Of a stretch of 64,000 nt of DNA, positions 9,201-17,109 are shown one piece after another. The notes under the pieces are model-generated. The model did not search any database. It was given only the letters and a program-made list of their open reading frames with translations, and was not told the DNA's origin. A program made the position numbers and the translations under genes. The DNA is taken from positions 2,108,001 through 2,172,000 of the forward strand of contig NZ_OY829290.1 of assembly GCF_963691685.1 (NCBI RefSeq), written 5' to 3'. The stretch comes from Thalassovita sp. GTDB taxonomy: Bacteria; Pseudomonadota; Alphaproteobacteria; Rhodobacterales; Rhodobacteraceae. The stretch's first letter is position 1. Every line of letters begins with the position of its first letter.

Positions 9201-9863
9201 GAGGATGGCTCCCTCGGGGAAATCTTCATCGATATGCACAAAGAAGGCGCCGGCTTCCGCGCGATGATGAACAACTTCGCCATCGCTGTGTCGGTCGGTC
9301 TGCAATACGGTGTCCCGTTGGAGGAGTTTGTGGATGCCTTCACCTTCACCAAGTTTGAGCCGGCGGGCATCGTGCAGGGCAATGACTCGATCAAAAACGC
9401 CACCTCGATCCTTGACTATATCTTCCGGGAACTGGCGGTCAGTTATCTGGATCGCACCGATCTGGCGCATGTGAAACCGCAGGGTGCATCCTTTGATGAC
9501 ATCGGGCGCGGCGTCGAGGAAGGGGTCAGCAACGTTGAGGAGTTGAGCGAAACCGCCGCAACCCGGTCGTTGGAGATGCTGAAGCAGATCAGCTCCACCG
9601 GGTACCTGCGCAAGCGTATGCCGGAAGATCTGATGGGGCTGCAGGTGCCACAGACCAGCACGGATGTGGCGCCAGAGGTGGCAAATGTTGCCGTGGCAGC
9701 GGCCCCGGCCAGCGAGGCCGCAACGGCACTGGATGCACGATCCAAGGCGAAAATGCAGGGCTATGAGGGCGAAGCCTGCGGTGACTGCGGCAATTACACA
9801 TTGGTGCGCAACGGCACCTGCATGAAGTGCAACACCTGCGGCGCGACCTCGGGCTGCAGTTGA
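6240..9863 (+). CDS. nrdJ: Class II (adenosylcobalamin-dependent) ribonucleotide reductase
   Basis: Makes deoxyribonucleotides from ribonucleotides without oxygen, using adenosylcobalamin to generate the thiyl radical. The 1207-residue protein has the Gly/Ser-rich segment KSGGTTRRAAKMVICDVDHPD, the radical/active-site motif NPCSEYMFLDDTACN (Asn467, Cys469, Glu471), the PTGTIGLVMDCDTTGIEPDF loop, and a C-terminal four-cysteine zinc-ribbon segment (about residues 1180-1207) characteristic of long NrdJ proteins. Length is normal for alphaproteobacteria. It is monocistronic, preceded by NrdR-like boxes and followed by a terminator. Confidence 0.97.
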   Translation: MHIERKFTTSGQDAYAELTFTTTASEIRNPDGTVVFKLDEVEVPDSWSQVASDVIAQKYFRKAGVPAELKKVKEAGVPEFLWRSVPASKSTKMGGETSAKQVFDRLAGAWTYWGWKGGYFSSEDDARSYYDEMRYMLATQRAAPNSPQWFNTGLHWAYGIDGPGQGHHYVDYKSGKLVKSKSAYEHPQPHACFIQSVSDDLVNEGGIMDLWVREARLFKYGSGTGTNFSSLRAEGEALSGGGKSSGLMGFLKIGDRAAGAIKSGGTTRRAAKMVICDVDHPDIEEFVNWKVKEEQKVASIVAGSKMHEAKLNAIFAAIRAWDGAAADATDPRANAGLKTALREAKKVAIPETYVKRVLDYARQGYDSIEFPTYDTDWDSEAYASVSGQNSNNSVRVTDAFLKAVEQDEDWALLNRTDGQVSKTLKARDLWEDIGHAAWACADPGIQFHDTVNAWHTCPEDGEIRGSNPCSEYMFLDDTACNLASMNLLTFFKDGTFQAEDYMHATRLWTITLEISVMMAQFPSKEIAQLSYEFRTLGLGYANIGGLLMNMGLGYDSDAGRAMGAALTAIMTGVSYATSAEMAGELGPFAGYKRNKKHMLRVMRNHRTAAYGATEGYEDLAVKPVPLDLGNVPDQRLAHLAMQAWDEALELGEKHGYRNAQVSVIAPTGTIGLVMDCDTTGIEPDFALVKFKKLAGGGYFKIINRSVPAALENLGYSSAQIEEVISYAVGHGTMGNAPGINHTSLVGHGLTSNEIEKVEAALATAFDIRFVFNQWTLGEEFCRNALGIPAEKLSDPSFDLLRHLGFSKADIELANDHVCGTMTLEGAPHLKEEHYHIFDCANPCGKKGKRYLSVDSHITMMAAAQSFISGAISKTINMPNDATIEDCKAAYELSWSLGIKANALYRDGSKLSQPLAAALIEDDDEAAEVLETGTPQEKAQVLAEKVIEKVVVKELVRSHREKMPERRKGYTQKAVVGGHKVYLRTGEYEDGSLGEIFIDMHKEGAGFRAMMNNFAIAVSVGLQYGVPLEEFVDAFTFTKFEPAGIVQGNDSIKNATSILDYIFRELAVSYLDRTDLAHVKPQGASFDDIGRGVEEGVSNVEELSETAATRSLEMLKQISSTGYLRKRMPEDLMGLQVPQTSTDVAPEVANVAVAAAPASEAATALDARSKAKMQGYEGEACGDCGNYTLVRNGTCMKCNTCGATSGCS

Positions 9864-9872
9864 TGAATTCCG

Positions 9873-9890
9873 GGGTGGGTGCGCCCACCC
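9873..9890 (+). other. Hairpin after nrdJ
   Basis: GGGTGGG and CCCACCC pair around a TGCG loop, 9 bp after the nrdJ stop and without a T-tract. It may protect the mRNA 3' end or pause transcription before the stronger terminator downstream. Confidence 0.5.
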
Positions 9891-9958
9891 TTGATGCGAG
9901 ATGGGCGTACAGGCAAAACACAATCGGGCGGCAAAACAGCGTCCCATTTCGCAAAACT

Positions 9959-9985
9959 GGCCCCCCGCGTGGGGGCCTTTTCTTT
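9959..9985 (+). terminator. Rho-independent terminator of nrdJ
   Basis: GGCCCCC and GGGGGCC form a strong stem with a CGCGT loop, followed by TTTTCTTT. Confidence 0.9.
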
Positions 9986-10092
9986 GCAACCATGGGGCGG
10001 ATTGCCCCGTGTTTATTGAGGATTTCTAAAAGTATACCGTAAAAACCCGTTAGAGGTTCCAAGAGTGCTGTTCAGAGTAATCGAGGGAACCC

Positions 10093-11541
10093 ATGGAATT
10101 ACAGTCGATCAATGCGGATGAAGCGACCCCGGTAAACCCTGCGGACCTGGATGCCATGTCGGCGCAGCATCAAGAGGCGATCCATGAAATTGCCAGCCGG
10201 ATCGGCGCGCTTTCGGTATCGCTCGCCTCAGCGTCAGGCGAAATTGCAGACACCAGCGAACGGGTAAACGCCGAAGCGGTGGTGTTTCAGGAACTGGCCT
10301 CACAAACTGAACAGATGTCCGCGCAAAGCCGTTCGGTGCTGGACAGCGCCAGCAGCGCGGTCGAAATGTCCGGATCCGCCGAAGAAACCGTTTCCGCCAC
10401 CTCCAAACGGCTGGGCGCCATGGTGAATGAGGTGAACGGTCTGATCGACGGTGTCTCGGCGATTTTCAAGAAACTATCGGTGCTGGAAGAGACCCTGCAA
10501 CGTGTGGCCACGGTTTCCGGTGAGGTTGACAATATCTCGCGCAAGACCAACCTCTTGTCACTCAACGCCTCGATCGAAGCTGCGCGCGCCGGTCGTCATG
10601 GCCGCGGCTTTATGGTTGTGGCGCAAGAGGTTAAGGATCTGTCGAACCTGACCAGCGAAGCCACCGGTGAAATTCAGGAAACCGTTGGGGAGTTGGGCAA
10701 AGAGTTGCGCGACCTGATGTATGATGCGCAGCAGGCGGTCGAAACCGCTGGCAGCATCCGTCAGCAGACAGACGGTATCGGCAGCGAAATCGAAGCGATC
10801 CCGGAAACGCTGGATCAGATGACCAAAGCGCAGCGCAACATTCTGGCCGCCAGCGAAGACATCAGCAAAGTCACCGGTGAGGTGGGCACCTCAATCGCGC
10901 AGCTGGCGGAAGAGGTCACAGACAGCTCCAACAGTCTGAAAGATGCGATCACCGCCGTGCAGGACATCACGGAAAACGCCGAAGGCATCACCGGCATGGT
11001 GTCGCGCCTTGGTGTTGAAACGGTGGATACGCCTTATATTCGCGCGGTGCAGGAGCTGGGGCAGCAGATCTCAGAAGCCTTTACCGATGCGGTGAACGCG
11101 GGGCGGATCACCTTCCAGGATCTGATGGATCGCAACTATACGCCGATCCCCGGCTCAGACCCGGCGCAGGTGATGGCGCGCTTCACCACCTTTACAGATT
11201 CCGTTCTGCCCGCCTTTCAGGAAAAGATGCTGGAATTTGCCGAGGATGTTGTGTTCTGCGCCGCGGTGAACAAGGACGGCTATCTGCCGACCCATAACAA
11301 GAAATTCTCCATGCCGCAGATCCCCGGTGAGACCGAATGGAACATGGGCTACAGCCGCAACCGCCGGATCTTTGATGATCGCGTCGGGCTGGCGGCCGGC
11401 AATTCGACCAAACCGTTCCTGCTGCAGGCCTATCGCCGCGATATGGGCGACGGCAACTTTGTGATGATGAAAGACCTCTCAGCGCCGATCTTCGTCAATG
11501 GCACGCATTGGGGCGGGATCCGGCTGGCCTACAAGGTCTGA
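10093..11541 (+). CDS. Soluble methyl-accepting chemotaxis-type protein
   Basis: 482 residues without a membrane segment. The N-terminal two thirds is a coiled-coil MCP signalling region with the conserved hairpin tip ISRKTNLLSLNASIEAARAG near residues 144-165, the part that contacts CheA and CheW. The C-terminal 150 residues form a small sensor-like domain (DLMDRNYTPIPGSDP, FCAAVNKDGYLPTHNKKFS, NRRIFDDRVGLAAG, HWGGIRLAY) often seen after MCP domains in alphaproteobacteria. It is probably a cytoplasmic chemoreceptor or related sensor. It has its own terminator. Confidence 0.88.
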   Translation: MELQSINADEATPVNPADLDAMSAQHQEAIHEIASRIGALSVSLASASGEIADTSERVNAEAVVFQELASQTEQMSAQSRSVLDSASSAVEMSGSAEETVSATSKRLGAMVNEVNGLIDGVSAIFKKLSVLEETLQRVATVSGEVDNISRKTNLLSLNASIEAARAGRHGRGFMVVAQEVKDLSNLTSEATGEIQETVGELGKELRDLMYDAQQAVETAGSIRQQTDGIGSEIEAIPETLDQMTKAQRNILAASEDISKVTGEVGTSIAQLAEEVTDSSNSLKDAITAVQDITENAEGITGMVSRLGVETVDTPYIRAVQELGQQISEAFTDAVNAGRITFQDLMDRNYTPIPGSDPAQVMARFTTFTDSVLPAFQEKMLEFAEDVVFCAAVNKDGYLPTHNKKFSMPQIPGETEWNMGYSRNRRIFDDRVGLAAGNSTKPFLLQAYRRDMGDGNFVMMKDLSAPIFVNGTHWGGIRLAYKV

Positions 11542-11595
11542 GATATCAGTTTGACGTAACCAGTTTGCCCTGTTGCGGCAGTTTTACGTCTGATG

Positions 11596-11637
11596 TGGCA
11601 GGAACGGGAGTGCAGACCCGTTCCTGCCATTTTCTTT
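11596..11637 (+). terminator. Rho-independent terminator of the MCP gene
   Basis: A 13-bp perfect stem (TGGCAGGAACGGG with CCCGTTCCTGCCA) is followed by TTTTCTTTT. It also marks the junction with the converging dsbB gene. Confidence 0.92.
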
Positions 11638-11643
11638 TCCGGC

Positions 11644-12108
11644 TCACGCCTTTCGGGTGGCCGCGGCGATCCAGATGCCGGCAATCACAAAGGAGGCAAT
11701 GGCGTTCCAGCTGGCCATCGACAGGCCCATCAGCTGCCAGACCACCTGATCACACATGACAATGTCGCTGCCAGTTGTGGACAGCAGGTTGCCCATGTCC
11801 AACCCGTTGCCGCCGCCGCTGCAGCTGGTCGGGCCCTCCCACCAGTCGCGTTCGACCCCGGTGTGGTAGACGCCCAGCCCGGCCGTGGTCAGCGCCGCAG
11901 CGGCCCCAAGCCAGGAGAAGATCCGCAAACCGCCAAGCGTCAGCGCGATACATCCAATGGCAATGGCCGCCGCATGGGGCCAGCGTTGCCAGAGGCACAT
12001 CTTACACGGTGCATAGCCCAGAAACTGAAACATGAAGGCGCCACCGATCAGGGTGATCGAACCCAGCGTGGCCAGTGCCACCAAACTTCTGCGGTCAAAA
12101 GACATCAT
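11644..12108 (-). CDS. dsbB: Disulfide bond formation protein DsbB family
   Basis: Inner-membrane quinone-linked oxidase that reoxidises DsbA-like periplasmic thiol oxidases. The 154-residue protein has four membrane helices. The first Cys pair is in YAPCKMCLWQRWPH (CxxC just after helix 1, with the conserved QR). The second pair is the periplasmic-loop TSCSGGG and VMCDQV. The start overlaps the stop of the upstream YqaA-like gene (ATGA), so the two form a leftward pair. Confidence 0.92.
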   Translation of the reverse strand: MMSFDRRSLVALATLGSITLIGGAFMFQFLGYAPCKMCLWQRWPHAAAIAIGCIALTLGGLRIFSWLGAAAALTTAGLGVYHTGVERDWWEGPTSCSGGGNGLDMGNLLSTTGSDIVMCDQVVWQLMGLSMASWNAIASFVIAGIWIAAATRKA

Positions 12109-12683
12109 AGATATTTCACCAGATAGAACCCGCCGGCCAGGATCACGATGAACAGGATGAACATCAGACCCAGGCGGCGTTCGATAAAGTCACGGATCGG
12201 CGCGCCGAATTTCCACAGCAAAGCCGCCACAATGAAAAAGCGCAAGGCCCGTGCGATGATTGAGGTCACGATAAAGGTCACAACAGGCATGCCGGTCCAG
12301 CCCGACATGATGGTGATGACCTTGAAGGGGAAGGGCGTCAGCCCGGCGATCAGCACCGGCCAGAAGCCGAAGGAATTGAACCGGTCGTTAAACCCGGCCA
12401 TAGCATCGCCTTTGCCCATTGCCTCCAGCACCGGGCGGCCCAGCTCCTCGTAGAAGAAGGCGCCGATGCCATAGCCCAGGATGCCACCAAGCACCGAACC
12501 GACCAGTGCGACCGAGGCTATCAGCCAGGCGCGCGACGGGCGGGCCAGGATCATCGGGATCATCAGCACATCAGGTGGGATCGGAAAGAAGGAGGCCTCG
12601 ACAAAGGCAATGATGCCAAGCACCCAGAGGGCCCGCGGATGATCGGCAAAGGCCATCGTCCAGTCATATAGTTTTTTCAGCAT
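12105..12683 (-). CDS. YqaA/DedA-family membrane protein
   Basis: A 192-residue protein with four or five hydrophobic segments and the SNARE-associated/DedA-type core: FVEASFFPIPPDVLMIPMIL near the start and FWPVLIAGLTPFPFKVITIMSGW in the middle. DedA-family members act in the inner membrane, in lipid-carrier recycling in several cases, and affect envelope homeostasis; the role of the YqaA branch is not established. Four bases overlap with dsbB, so coupled expression is likely. Confidence 0.88.
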   Translation of the reverse strand: MLKKLYDWTMAFADHPRALWVLGIIAFVEASFFPIPPDVLMIPMILARPSRAWLIASVALVGSVLGGILGYGIGAFFYEELGRPVLEAMGKGDAMAGFNDRFNSFGFWPVLIAGLTPFPFKVITIMSGWTGMPVVTFIVTSIIARALRFFIVAALLWKFGAPIRDFIERRLGLMFILFIVILAGGFYLVKYL

Positions 12684-12937
12684 GCCCCGCCTCTTTTCTT
12701 GTGTCTTTTACGCCATGGCCCTGCGGGACGGTCAACCGATTTTCCGGCCTCCTCACAATTCTGTGCTGAAATCGGCCTGTGACGGGACGTAGACTTTCGG
12801 ATTCTGGGTTGCGATCGTCCTGAAACCCCAGATCCCAGGGGGCAGAACCCGTGGGCGGCGCGGGAATTTTCTACACGATTACGTCGCTTTGCCTCTGGAC
12901 GGCGCGCAGCGGGGGCGGTACATCAACAAAACACCGT

Positions 12938-13023
12938 GCCCAAGTGGCGGAATGGTAGACGCAGGGGATTCAAAATCCCCCGCCTTTGCGGGCGTGCCGG
13001 TTCGAGTCCGGCCTTGGGTACCA
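12938..13023 (+). tRNA. tRNA-Leu (anticodon CAA), attB target of the prophage
   Basis: An 86-nt class II tRNA: acceptor GCCCAAG with CTTGGGT, anticodon stem GGGGA/TCCCC with loop TTCAAAA (anticodon CAA), a long variable arm (CGCCTTTGCGGGCG) and an encoded CCA. Its 3' part, from 12969 on, recurs exactly at 57503-57558, so this copy is a hybrid of a chromosomal 5' half and a phage-supplied 3' half. Confidence 0.97.
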
Positions 13024-13024
13024 T
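12969..13024 (+). repeat. attL core (56-bp direct repeat, copy 1)
   Basis: Covers the anticodon loop through the 3' CCA of tRNA-Leu plus one base. It is identical to 57503-57558; the flanking bases differ on both sides, which fixes the limits. Confidence 0.95.
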
Positions 13025-13028
13025 TAAA

Positions 13029-13072
13029 ACAAGGGCTTGCAGCGTTTTTCGTTGCGAGCCCTTGTCTTATTT
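13029..13072 (+). terminator. Terminator after tRNA-Leu
   Basis: A 16-bp nearly perfect stem (ACAAGGGCTTGCAGCG with CGTTGCGAGCCCTTGT) around TTTTT, then CTTATTT. It lies inside the element, so the phage supplies a replacement terminator for the tRNA it interrupts. Confidence 0.75.
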
Positions 13073-13077
13073 GGGGA

Positions 13078-13135
13078 TTTACTCCCACTCTTTACTCCCA
13101 CTTTCTTGTTCTGCTCTTGTTCTGTTCTTGTTCTA
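13078..13135 (+). repeat. Tandem short repeats next to attL, possible integrase arm sites
   Basis: TTTACTCCCACT occurs twice (13078-13089, 13091-13102), followed by three 11-bp units ending in CTTGTTCTG/A (13105, 13116, 13127). A related CTCCCACTTTCT stretch followed by TTCTTGTTATG lies near attR at 57421-57450. Repeats at both ends of an integrated element beside the integrase fit arm-type integrase or excisionase binding sites. Confidence 0.45.
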
Positions 13136-14182
13136 TTCTCCGAGAGATTGGCCCGCTTTGGACAGCGCTTTGCGACTCGCTTTTCTGCGGTAGTAAGCCA
13201 CCATCTCCGCGCTCTGATTGGTGATCGCTTGAATTTGTGCATCCGTGGCGCCGGCTTCGGCGAGTCGAACAATCGCCAGCTTTCTCAATCCATGAAGGGT
13301 GTAGGGGGCAGCCTTCTCGCCAAGATCTTTCCGCCAGGTGCGGAACCTTTTTTCGACGATGTTGTAGCCAAGCGGCTCAGTTAGGTTTTTGGCCAGAACG
13401 TGCGCGCCTTCTTTTTTCAGGCTTTCCACATAGGAGCGCAGTTGCGGCGGGCAGTACACCTCAAACCGCTCATTTCCTTTCTCGTCACAGACGCGCATCC
13501 ATTCGCCATCAAAATCTTCATGCTTCATCGTGACGGCGGCAGAGGGGCGCTGGCCAGTTCCTAGAATCAGCTCCGCTGCTGTGCGAACAGCTTCTGGCGC
13601 TTCTGTGAGTTTGGTGATCATCCATTCCGGCCAGGGTTCATATTCGCGTTGCTTGCCGAAGAAGTTGATGCCCTCTGAGGGATTTGGCCCAAGTGGCCAA
13701 TCCAATTGGGCCCGCGCGTAGTTCCAAAGAAGTTTGATGGTAGCGACGTATTTGTCCGCTTTCCGCGGTGTCTCTGCAAGACGGGTGTGAGCGGTTCTGA
13801 GGCCTTGTTTTGTTGTCTTTCGGACGTCCTTGTCGGCGTTCTTCTCCAAGATCCGCTCCATGTCGCGGGCGTAGCTTCGTTTGGTGGAGGCCGCCAGCTT
13901 CTTCTGGATCCGTGGATCTGAGCGCCATTCGATGATCAGCGCGCCCCACGAATAGGGAGACTTCTGCGGCACTTGTTTCTTATGACGGCCCGCTTCGCAC
14001 GCCCAATAAAGCGCATCGAGTTGCTGCGATTCGCCTTTCCAATCGAGCAGGATTGCCCTTTCCCTGCGCTTCCCTTCTTCCGTCCATGTGACACGGTGGT
14101 AGGGGGTCCAAGCGGCCTTGCTCTTGTCCCATTTCCAGTGCAGCCTTGGTTTCGAAATTCGGGGCTTTGCAGGGCGTCTCAC
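13133..14182 (-). CDS. int: Phage tyrosine-recombinase integrase
   Basis: 349 residues; catalyses site-specific integration into tRNA-Leu. The N-terminal part (residues about 70-170) is a SAM-like core-binding domain. The catalytic domain shows Arg212 in GTGQRPSAAV, His297-x2-Arg300 in LHGLRKLAI, and the nucleophile Tyr330 or Tyr331 in MVAYYRRKA; the usual second His/Trp position reads NQS. The start is a GTG overlapping the stop of the excisionase-like gene (GTGA). The gene ends inside the repeat block near attL, the normal place for an integrase. Confidence 0.95.
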   Translation of the reverse strand: MRRPAKPRISKPRLHWKWDKSKAAWTPYHRVTWTEEGKRRERAILLDWKGESQQLDALYWACEAGRHKKQVPQKSPYSWGALIIEWRSDPRIQKKLAASTKRSYARDMERILEKNADKDVRKTTKQGLRTAHTRLAETPRKADKYVATIKLLWNYARAQLDWPLGPNPSEGINFFGKQREYEPWPEWMITKLTEAPEAVRTAAELILGTGQRPSAAVTMKHEDFDGEWMRVCDEKGNERFEVYCPPQLRSYVESLKKEGAHVLAKNLTEPLGYNIVEKRFRTWRKDLGEKAAPYTLHGLRKLAIVRLAEAGATDAQIQAITNQSAEMVAYYRRKASRKALSKAGQSLGE

Positions 14183-14394
14183 AGCTCAATATCCTCCGCT
14201 TGATCTGGTAGGGCAGCGCTTCCGTCGGCAATCTTTTCGAGGGCGGCAACACTCCAGCGAATAATGCCATTGCGCCGCAACTGTGCCGGCGGAAGCGAAC
14301 CTGAGTTTACGTGCTTGGAAAACTCGGTGCGGCTCATGTCGAGCATTGCCGCCGCCGTCTTTTCTGAAACCCATAGTGGCGTGATCTTGGCCAT
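14179..14394 (-). CDS. Helix-turn-helix excisionase-like protein
   Basis: 71 residues with a winged-helix/AlpA-type reading: WVSEKTAAAMLDMSRTEFSKHV followed by RRNGIIRWSVAALEKI. Position directly upstream of, and coupled to, the integrase suggests a recombination directionality factor. The ATG at 14394 overlaps the upstream stop (TGATG). A transcriptional regulator is the alternative. Confidence 0.7.
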   Translation of the reverse strand: MAKITPLWVSEKTAAAMLDMSRTEFSKHVNSGSLPPAQLRRNGIIRWSVAALEKIADGSAALPDQAEDIEL

Positions 14395-14609
14395 CAATCA
14401 CCCTCCTTTGGGTCATTCATAGTTGCAGCTCTCTTGCGGCGAAGCTCTTCTGTGGCTGTCGGGTTGATGCAGTCAACCCAGCGCTCACAATTGGCCCAAG
14501 CGGCCTCTGTGGCTTCGGGGTCATATTCGCGGATCGCTTTGCGCAGGCGGTCAAAGTCGTGCAGCATGGTTTGGGTTTTGGCGTTTCCGATGAAAAGGGT
14601 GGCAGTCAT
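14394..14609 (-). CDS. Hypothetical phage protein
   Basis: 71 residues, soluble, charged, no recognised domain (begins MTATLFIGNAKTQTML). It is coupled at both ends: ATGA overlap with the regulator gene upstream and TGATG overlap with the excisionase-like gene downstream, which supports its being real. Confidence 0.65.
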   Translation of the reverse strand: MTATLFIGNAKTQTMLHDFDRLRKAIREYDPEATEAAWANCERWVDCINPTATEELRRKRAATMNDPKEGD

Positions 14610-14977
14610 GACGACGCCTCCATCGGGGTGCTTTCGCTGGCTGCGATCGCTTCCAGAAGCGCCCGAACCTTCGCCTTGATCTGCTCGTCTTTCAACTTGG
14701 CAAACAGGGCTGCGGCGCGGGCTGTTTCTTCATCGATCACCGGGGCGCCTGCCTTTACTTGGTCCAGACCTTCGTAAAAGAACCCGGGCGCCACGTTCAG
14801 CAGGTTGCCTAGCTCATACAGCTTGCTGGCGCTGACCCGGTTGCGGCCAAGTTCGTATTTTTGGACCTGCTGAAATGACAGATCCAAACCTTTGGCAATA
14901 TCGGTCTGTGTCAGGCCGCGCAGGGTGCGAAGGGCTTTTAGCTGCTTGCCGACGTGAACATCTACGGGGTGTGCCAT
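14606..14977 (-). CDS. XRE-family transcriptional regulator
   Basis: 123 residues. Residues about 8-65 are a classic HTH_XRE domain (GKQLKALRTLRGLTQTDIAK, LSFQQVQKYELGRNRVSASK), followed by a helical tail. The family binds short operators, often to repress its own operon. Within this leftward operon it may control recombination-gene expression; it is separate from the immunity repressor at 19.3 kb. A 10-bp hairpin without T-tract (15015-15038) separates it from recT. Confidence 0.85.
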   Translation of the reverse strand: MAHPVDVHVGKQLKALRTLRGLTQTDIAKGLDLSFQQVQKYELGRNRVSASKLYELGNLLNVAPGFFYEGLDQVKAGAPVIDEETARAAALFAKLKDEQIKAKVRALLEAIAASESTPMEASS

Positions 14978-15047
14978 GGGGAAGTTCCTTTTGTGAAAAA
15001 TCTATTGTCCGTCGCTGGTCCCTGTCCTCAGGGGCCAGGAAACGATG

Positions 15048-15908
15048 TCAGTTGTCGGTTTTGCGAAATTCGGCCACTGTTTCCAGTAGGCGCATGTGTG
15101 CCTCGGGGGCAGCCGCTTCCATCTTCTCGATTTGGTCCTGGTAAAGCTCCAGCACACCTTCGAGATCTGAACTGTCTATTAAGTCGTTGGCGATCATGTC
15201 GACGAGTTTTTGGAATTGCTCGGGGTCGGGCGCGGTCTCGGCGGCCGTCTCCTGCTGTTCTTCCTCGGTCTCGGTAACAACCTCGGTTTCAGCAACCGGT
15301 TCTGCCGGCTGGCGTGTCTGATACTTGTCCAGCGCATCAGCCGGAGTGACGTCCTTCATATCGAGCTCGACTTCCACCTGCGCCGGAACGCCGACCATCA
15401 CTTCGGGGCAATACAGACGGATCAGGAACGTGGCCGAGCGGTAGCGCAGCATCTGTTCCGGCATCGACTGATACTTCGGGTTCTTGGTCCAGTTCTCGGC
15501 TTTCGCCATGGCCATGTCGCAGGTCGCGGTGACCTTCTTGCCAGTGGATGCCAGTTCCGCGAACGCGGTCACAGATAGATTGTCACCTGAGCCTTTGAGA
15601 TCCCAGCTGATCGGGTTTTTGAAAACACCGTGCTGATTGGCTTTGCCGATCATGTAAGACGAGGACCAACCAGGCTTGCCGCCAACAAAGTAAATGTTCT
15701 GTGCAACGGTCAAAGGATCTTCGTTCAGGCGGCTTGCCATGTTCATGACCAAAACGCCGTTCGCGATGGCGGTCTCTTTGGAACCTTTACGCAGGTGCTC
15801 TGGGAACAGAGGGGACAAGGCGAGCATGCCGCCGACGCGCTGCATGTGTTCGAAGGCGTCGGGATCCATCAAAAGCGGCATGGATGCGGATTGTGCGGGA
15901 AGAGACAT
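15048..15908 (-). CDS. recT: RecT-family single-strand annealing protein
   Basis: 286 residues. The family anneals complementary single strands in phage recombination. Landmarks are NEDPLTVAQNIYFVGGKPGW, the segment VSAFA-like SVTAFAELASTGKKVTATCDMA reduced here to positions 110-135, and WTKNPKYQSMPEQMLRYRSA followed by FLIRLYCPEVMVGV. The C-terminal third (about 190-286) is acidic and low in complexity. A good AGGAAATC site precedes the ATG at 15908. No exonuclease partner is recognisable next to it, though the upstream coiled-coil gene is often part of such modules. Confidence 0.82.
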   Translation of the reverse strand: MSLPAQSASMPLLMDPDAFEHMQRVGGMLALSPLFPEHLRKGSKETAIANGVLVMNMASRLNEDPLTVAQNIYFVGGKPGWSSSYMIGKANQHGVFKNPISWDLKGSGDNLSVTAFAELASTGKKVTATCDMAMAKAENWTKNPKYQSMPEQMLRYRSATFLIRLYCPEVMVGVPAQVEVELDMKDVTPADALDKYQTRQPAEPVAETEVVTETEEEQQETAAETAPDPEQFQKLVDMIANDLIDSSDLEGVLELYQDQIEKMEAAAPEAHMRLLETVAEFRKTDN

Positions 15909-15934
15909 TTTGATTTCCTATGAACTGTGATGGA

Positions 15935-16714
15935 TTAAGCGACGCTCTTGCGTTCAGTGATCGTTATGCCGGGGATTTTGGTTTCTTCCGGGTCAAAGCC
16001 CTTGGCGCGCACATCAGCTGTGGCTATGCGGCGAAGAACCTCGGCAACGTCAGGATGGTTCTGGTAATGCATGAACAGCAGGCGAACGTTGGTCACTTCC
16101 ACCTCACGGATGGTCCGGACAGACATAGTGCGGCCACCGCCCGAAGCAGACTTGATGCCTGAGACAGCGGGCTTCGCAGCCGCTTTGGCTTGCTTTTCGG
16201 CGGCCTTCTGGGCTTCCTCGGCATCCACTTGCGCGCTGATATCGCCGCTGGCAGCAGCCTCGGCCACCAGACGGGCAGCTTCGGCCTGTTTCGCCTCAGC
16301 GTCTTGCTGGGCTTGTTCGCGTGCCTCGTCTTCGCGGCGCTGTTTTTCCGCGGCGAATTCCGACAGCTTGGACTTGAGCGCGTCTGCCGCGGCTGCCAAC
16401 TTCTTCAACAGCGGATTGAAGGCAGTTTGGACCTCTCTGCCAGCGTCGTCATGTGGCTTCTTCGCGGCTTTTCGGTCAGCGTCGACCTTCTTCCACAGCT
16501 TGCGCAACCCGGTAATCTGATCGTTCAGCTGCTCGGCTTGAGTCTCGCTTTCGATCTTTTCGACAGACTGCCACATCTTGGTCACTTCCAAGAATTCCTC
16601 CGCGGTCACCTGGCTTCTAGCCAGAACGTTGGGGTCAAATGCAGGCGGTTGGTTGTGACCCATCGGGGCCGGGGCACCAGCTGTCATATTTGTTGGTGAA
16701 GTAGGAACGTTCAT
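15935..16714 (-). CDS. Coiled-coil phage protein of the recombination module
   Basis: 259 residues. After an N-terminal MGHNQPPAFDP segment common to alphaproteobacterial phage proteins comes a long Ala/Glu/Lys/Gln-rich coiled coil (about residues 45-180) and a C-terminal globular part ending ITITERKSVA. Function is unknown; it sits immediately upstream of recT. The ATG at 16714 overlaps the previous stop (TGATG) and follows AAGGAG. Confidence 0.75.
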   Translation of the reverse strand: MNVPTSPTNMTAGAPAPMGHNQPPAFDPNVLARSQVTAEEFLEVTKMWQSVEKIESETQAEQLNDQITGLRKLWKKVDADRKAAKKPHDDAGREVQTAFNPLLKKLAAAADALKSKLSEFAAEKQRREDEAREQAQQDAEAKQAEAARLVAEAAASGDISAQVDAEEAQKAAEKQAKAAAKPAVSGIKSASGGGRTMSVRTIREVEVTNVRLLFMHYQNHPDVAEVLRRIATADVRAKGFDPEETKIPGITITERKSVA

Positions 16715-17109
16715 CAAATAACTCCTTGGGGTTCTGTAGGGACTTGCGACAGATCAATTGCTCGACGGCTGTCGAGCATCCGGCTGCCGTTACGCAGCCG
16801 ATAGTCGGTCAGGTGCTTAAATTCGGCACGGCTGATCGGGGTGAGGTAGGTCCAGTGCTCTGCTGGATCTCCCGCTTCAATGCCTTCGATTTCGATGCGC
16901 AGCACTTCGTCGCGTGTCAATTCACCGGTCACTAGGTCGATATCGCGATCGATGAAGATGCGGACAGGAACCCAAGGACCGCCTTTGACCAGCTTTCGCT
17001 TAAACCAGCCGCAGTGTGGGATACCGTCATGGAGCGCGGGTGCGTTTCCAGCAACTGCTGCCCTGTACCAAGCATATAATTGGGACATTGAGGATGGTTG
17101 CCTGATCAT
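16714..17109 (-). CDS. Hypothetical phage protein
   Basis: 131 residues, no recognised domain. The middle reads as a beta-rich soluble domain (GGPWVPVRIFIDRDIDLVTGEL, DEVLRIEIEGIEAGDPAEHW). Start and stop both overlap neighbours (ATGA and TGATG), so it is a member of the coupled leftward operon. Confidence 0.65.
   Translation of the reverse strand: MIRQPSSMSQLYAWYRAAVAGNAPALHDGIPHCGWFKRKLVKGGPWVPVRIFIDRDIDLVTGELTRDEVLRIEIEGIEAGDPAEHWTYLTPISRAEFKHLTDYRLRNGSRMLDSRRAIDLSQVPTEPQGVI

Noticed and set aside
8484..9989. Long open frame (501 codons) on the minus strand opposite nrdJ
   Set aside because: It mirrors the strongly biased codons of nrdJ, shows no domain and lacks a ribosome site; it is a high-GC antisense artefact.
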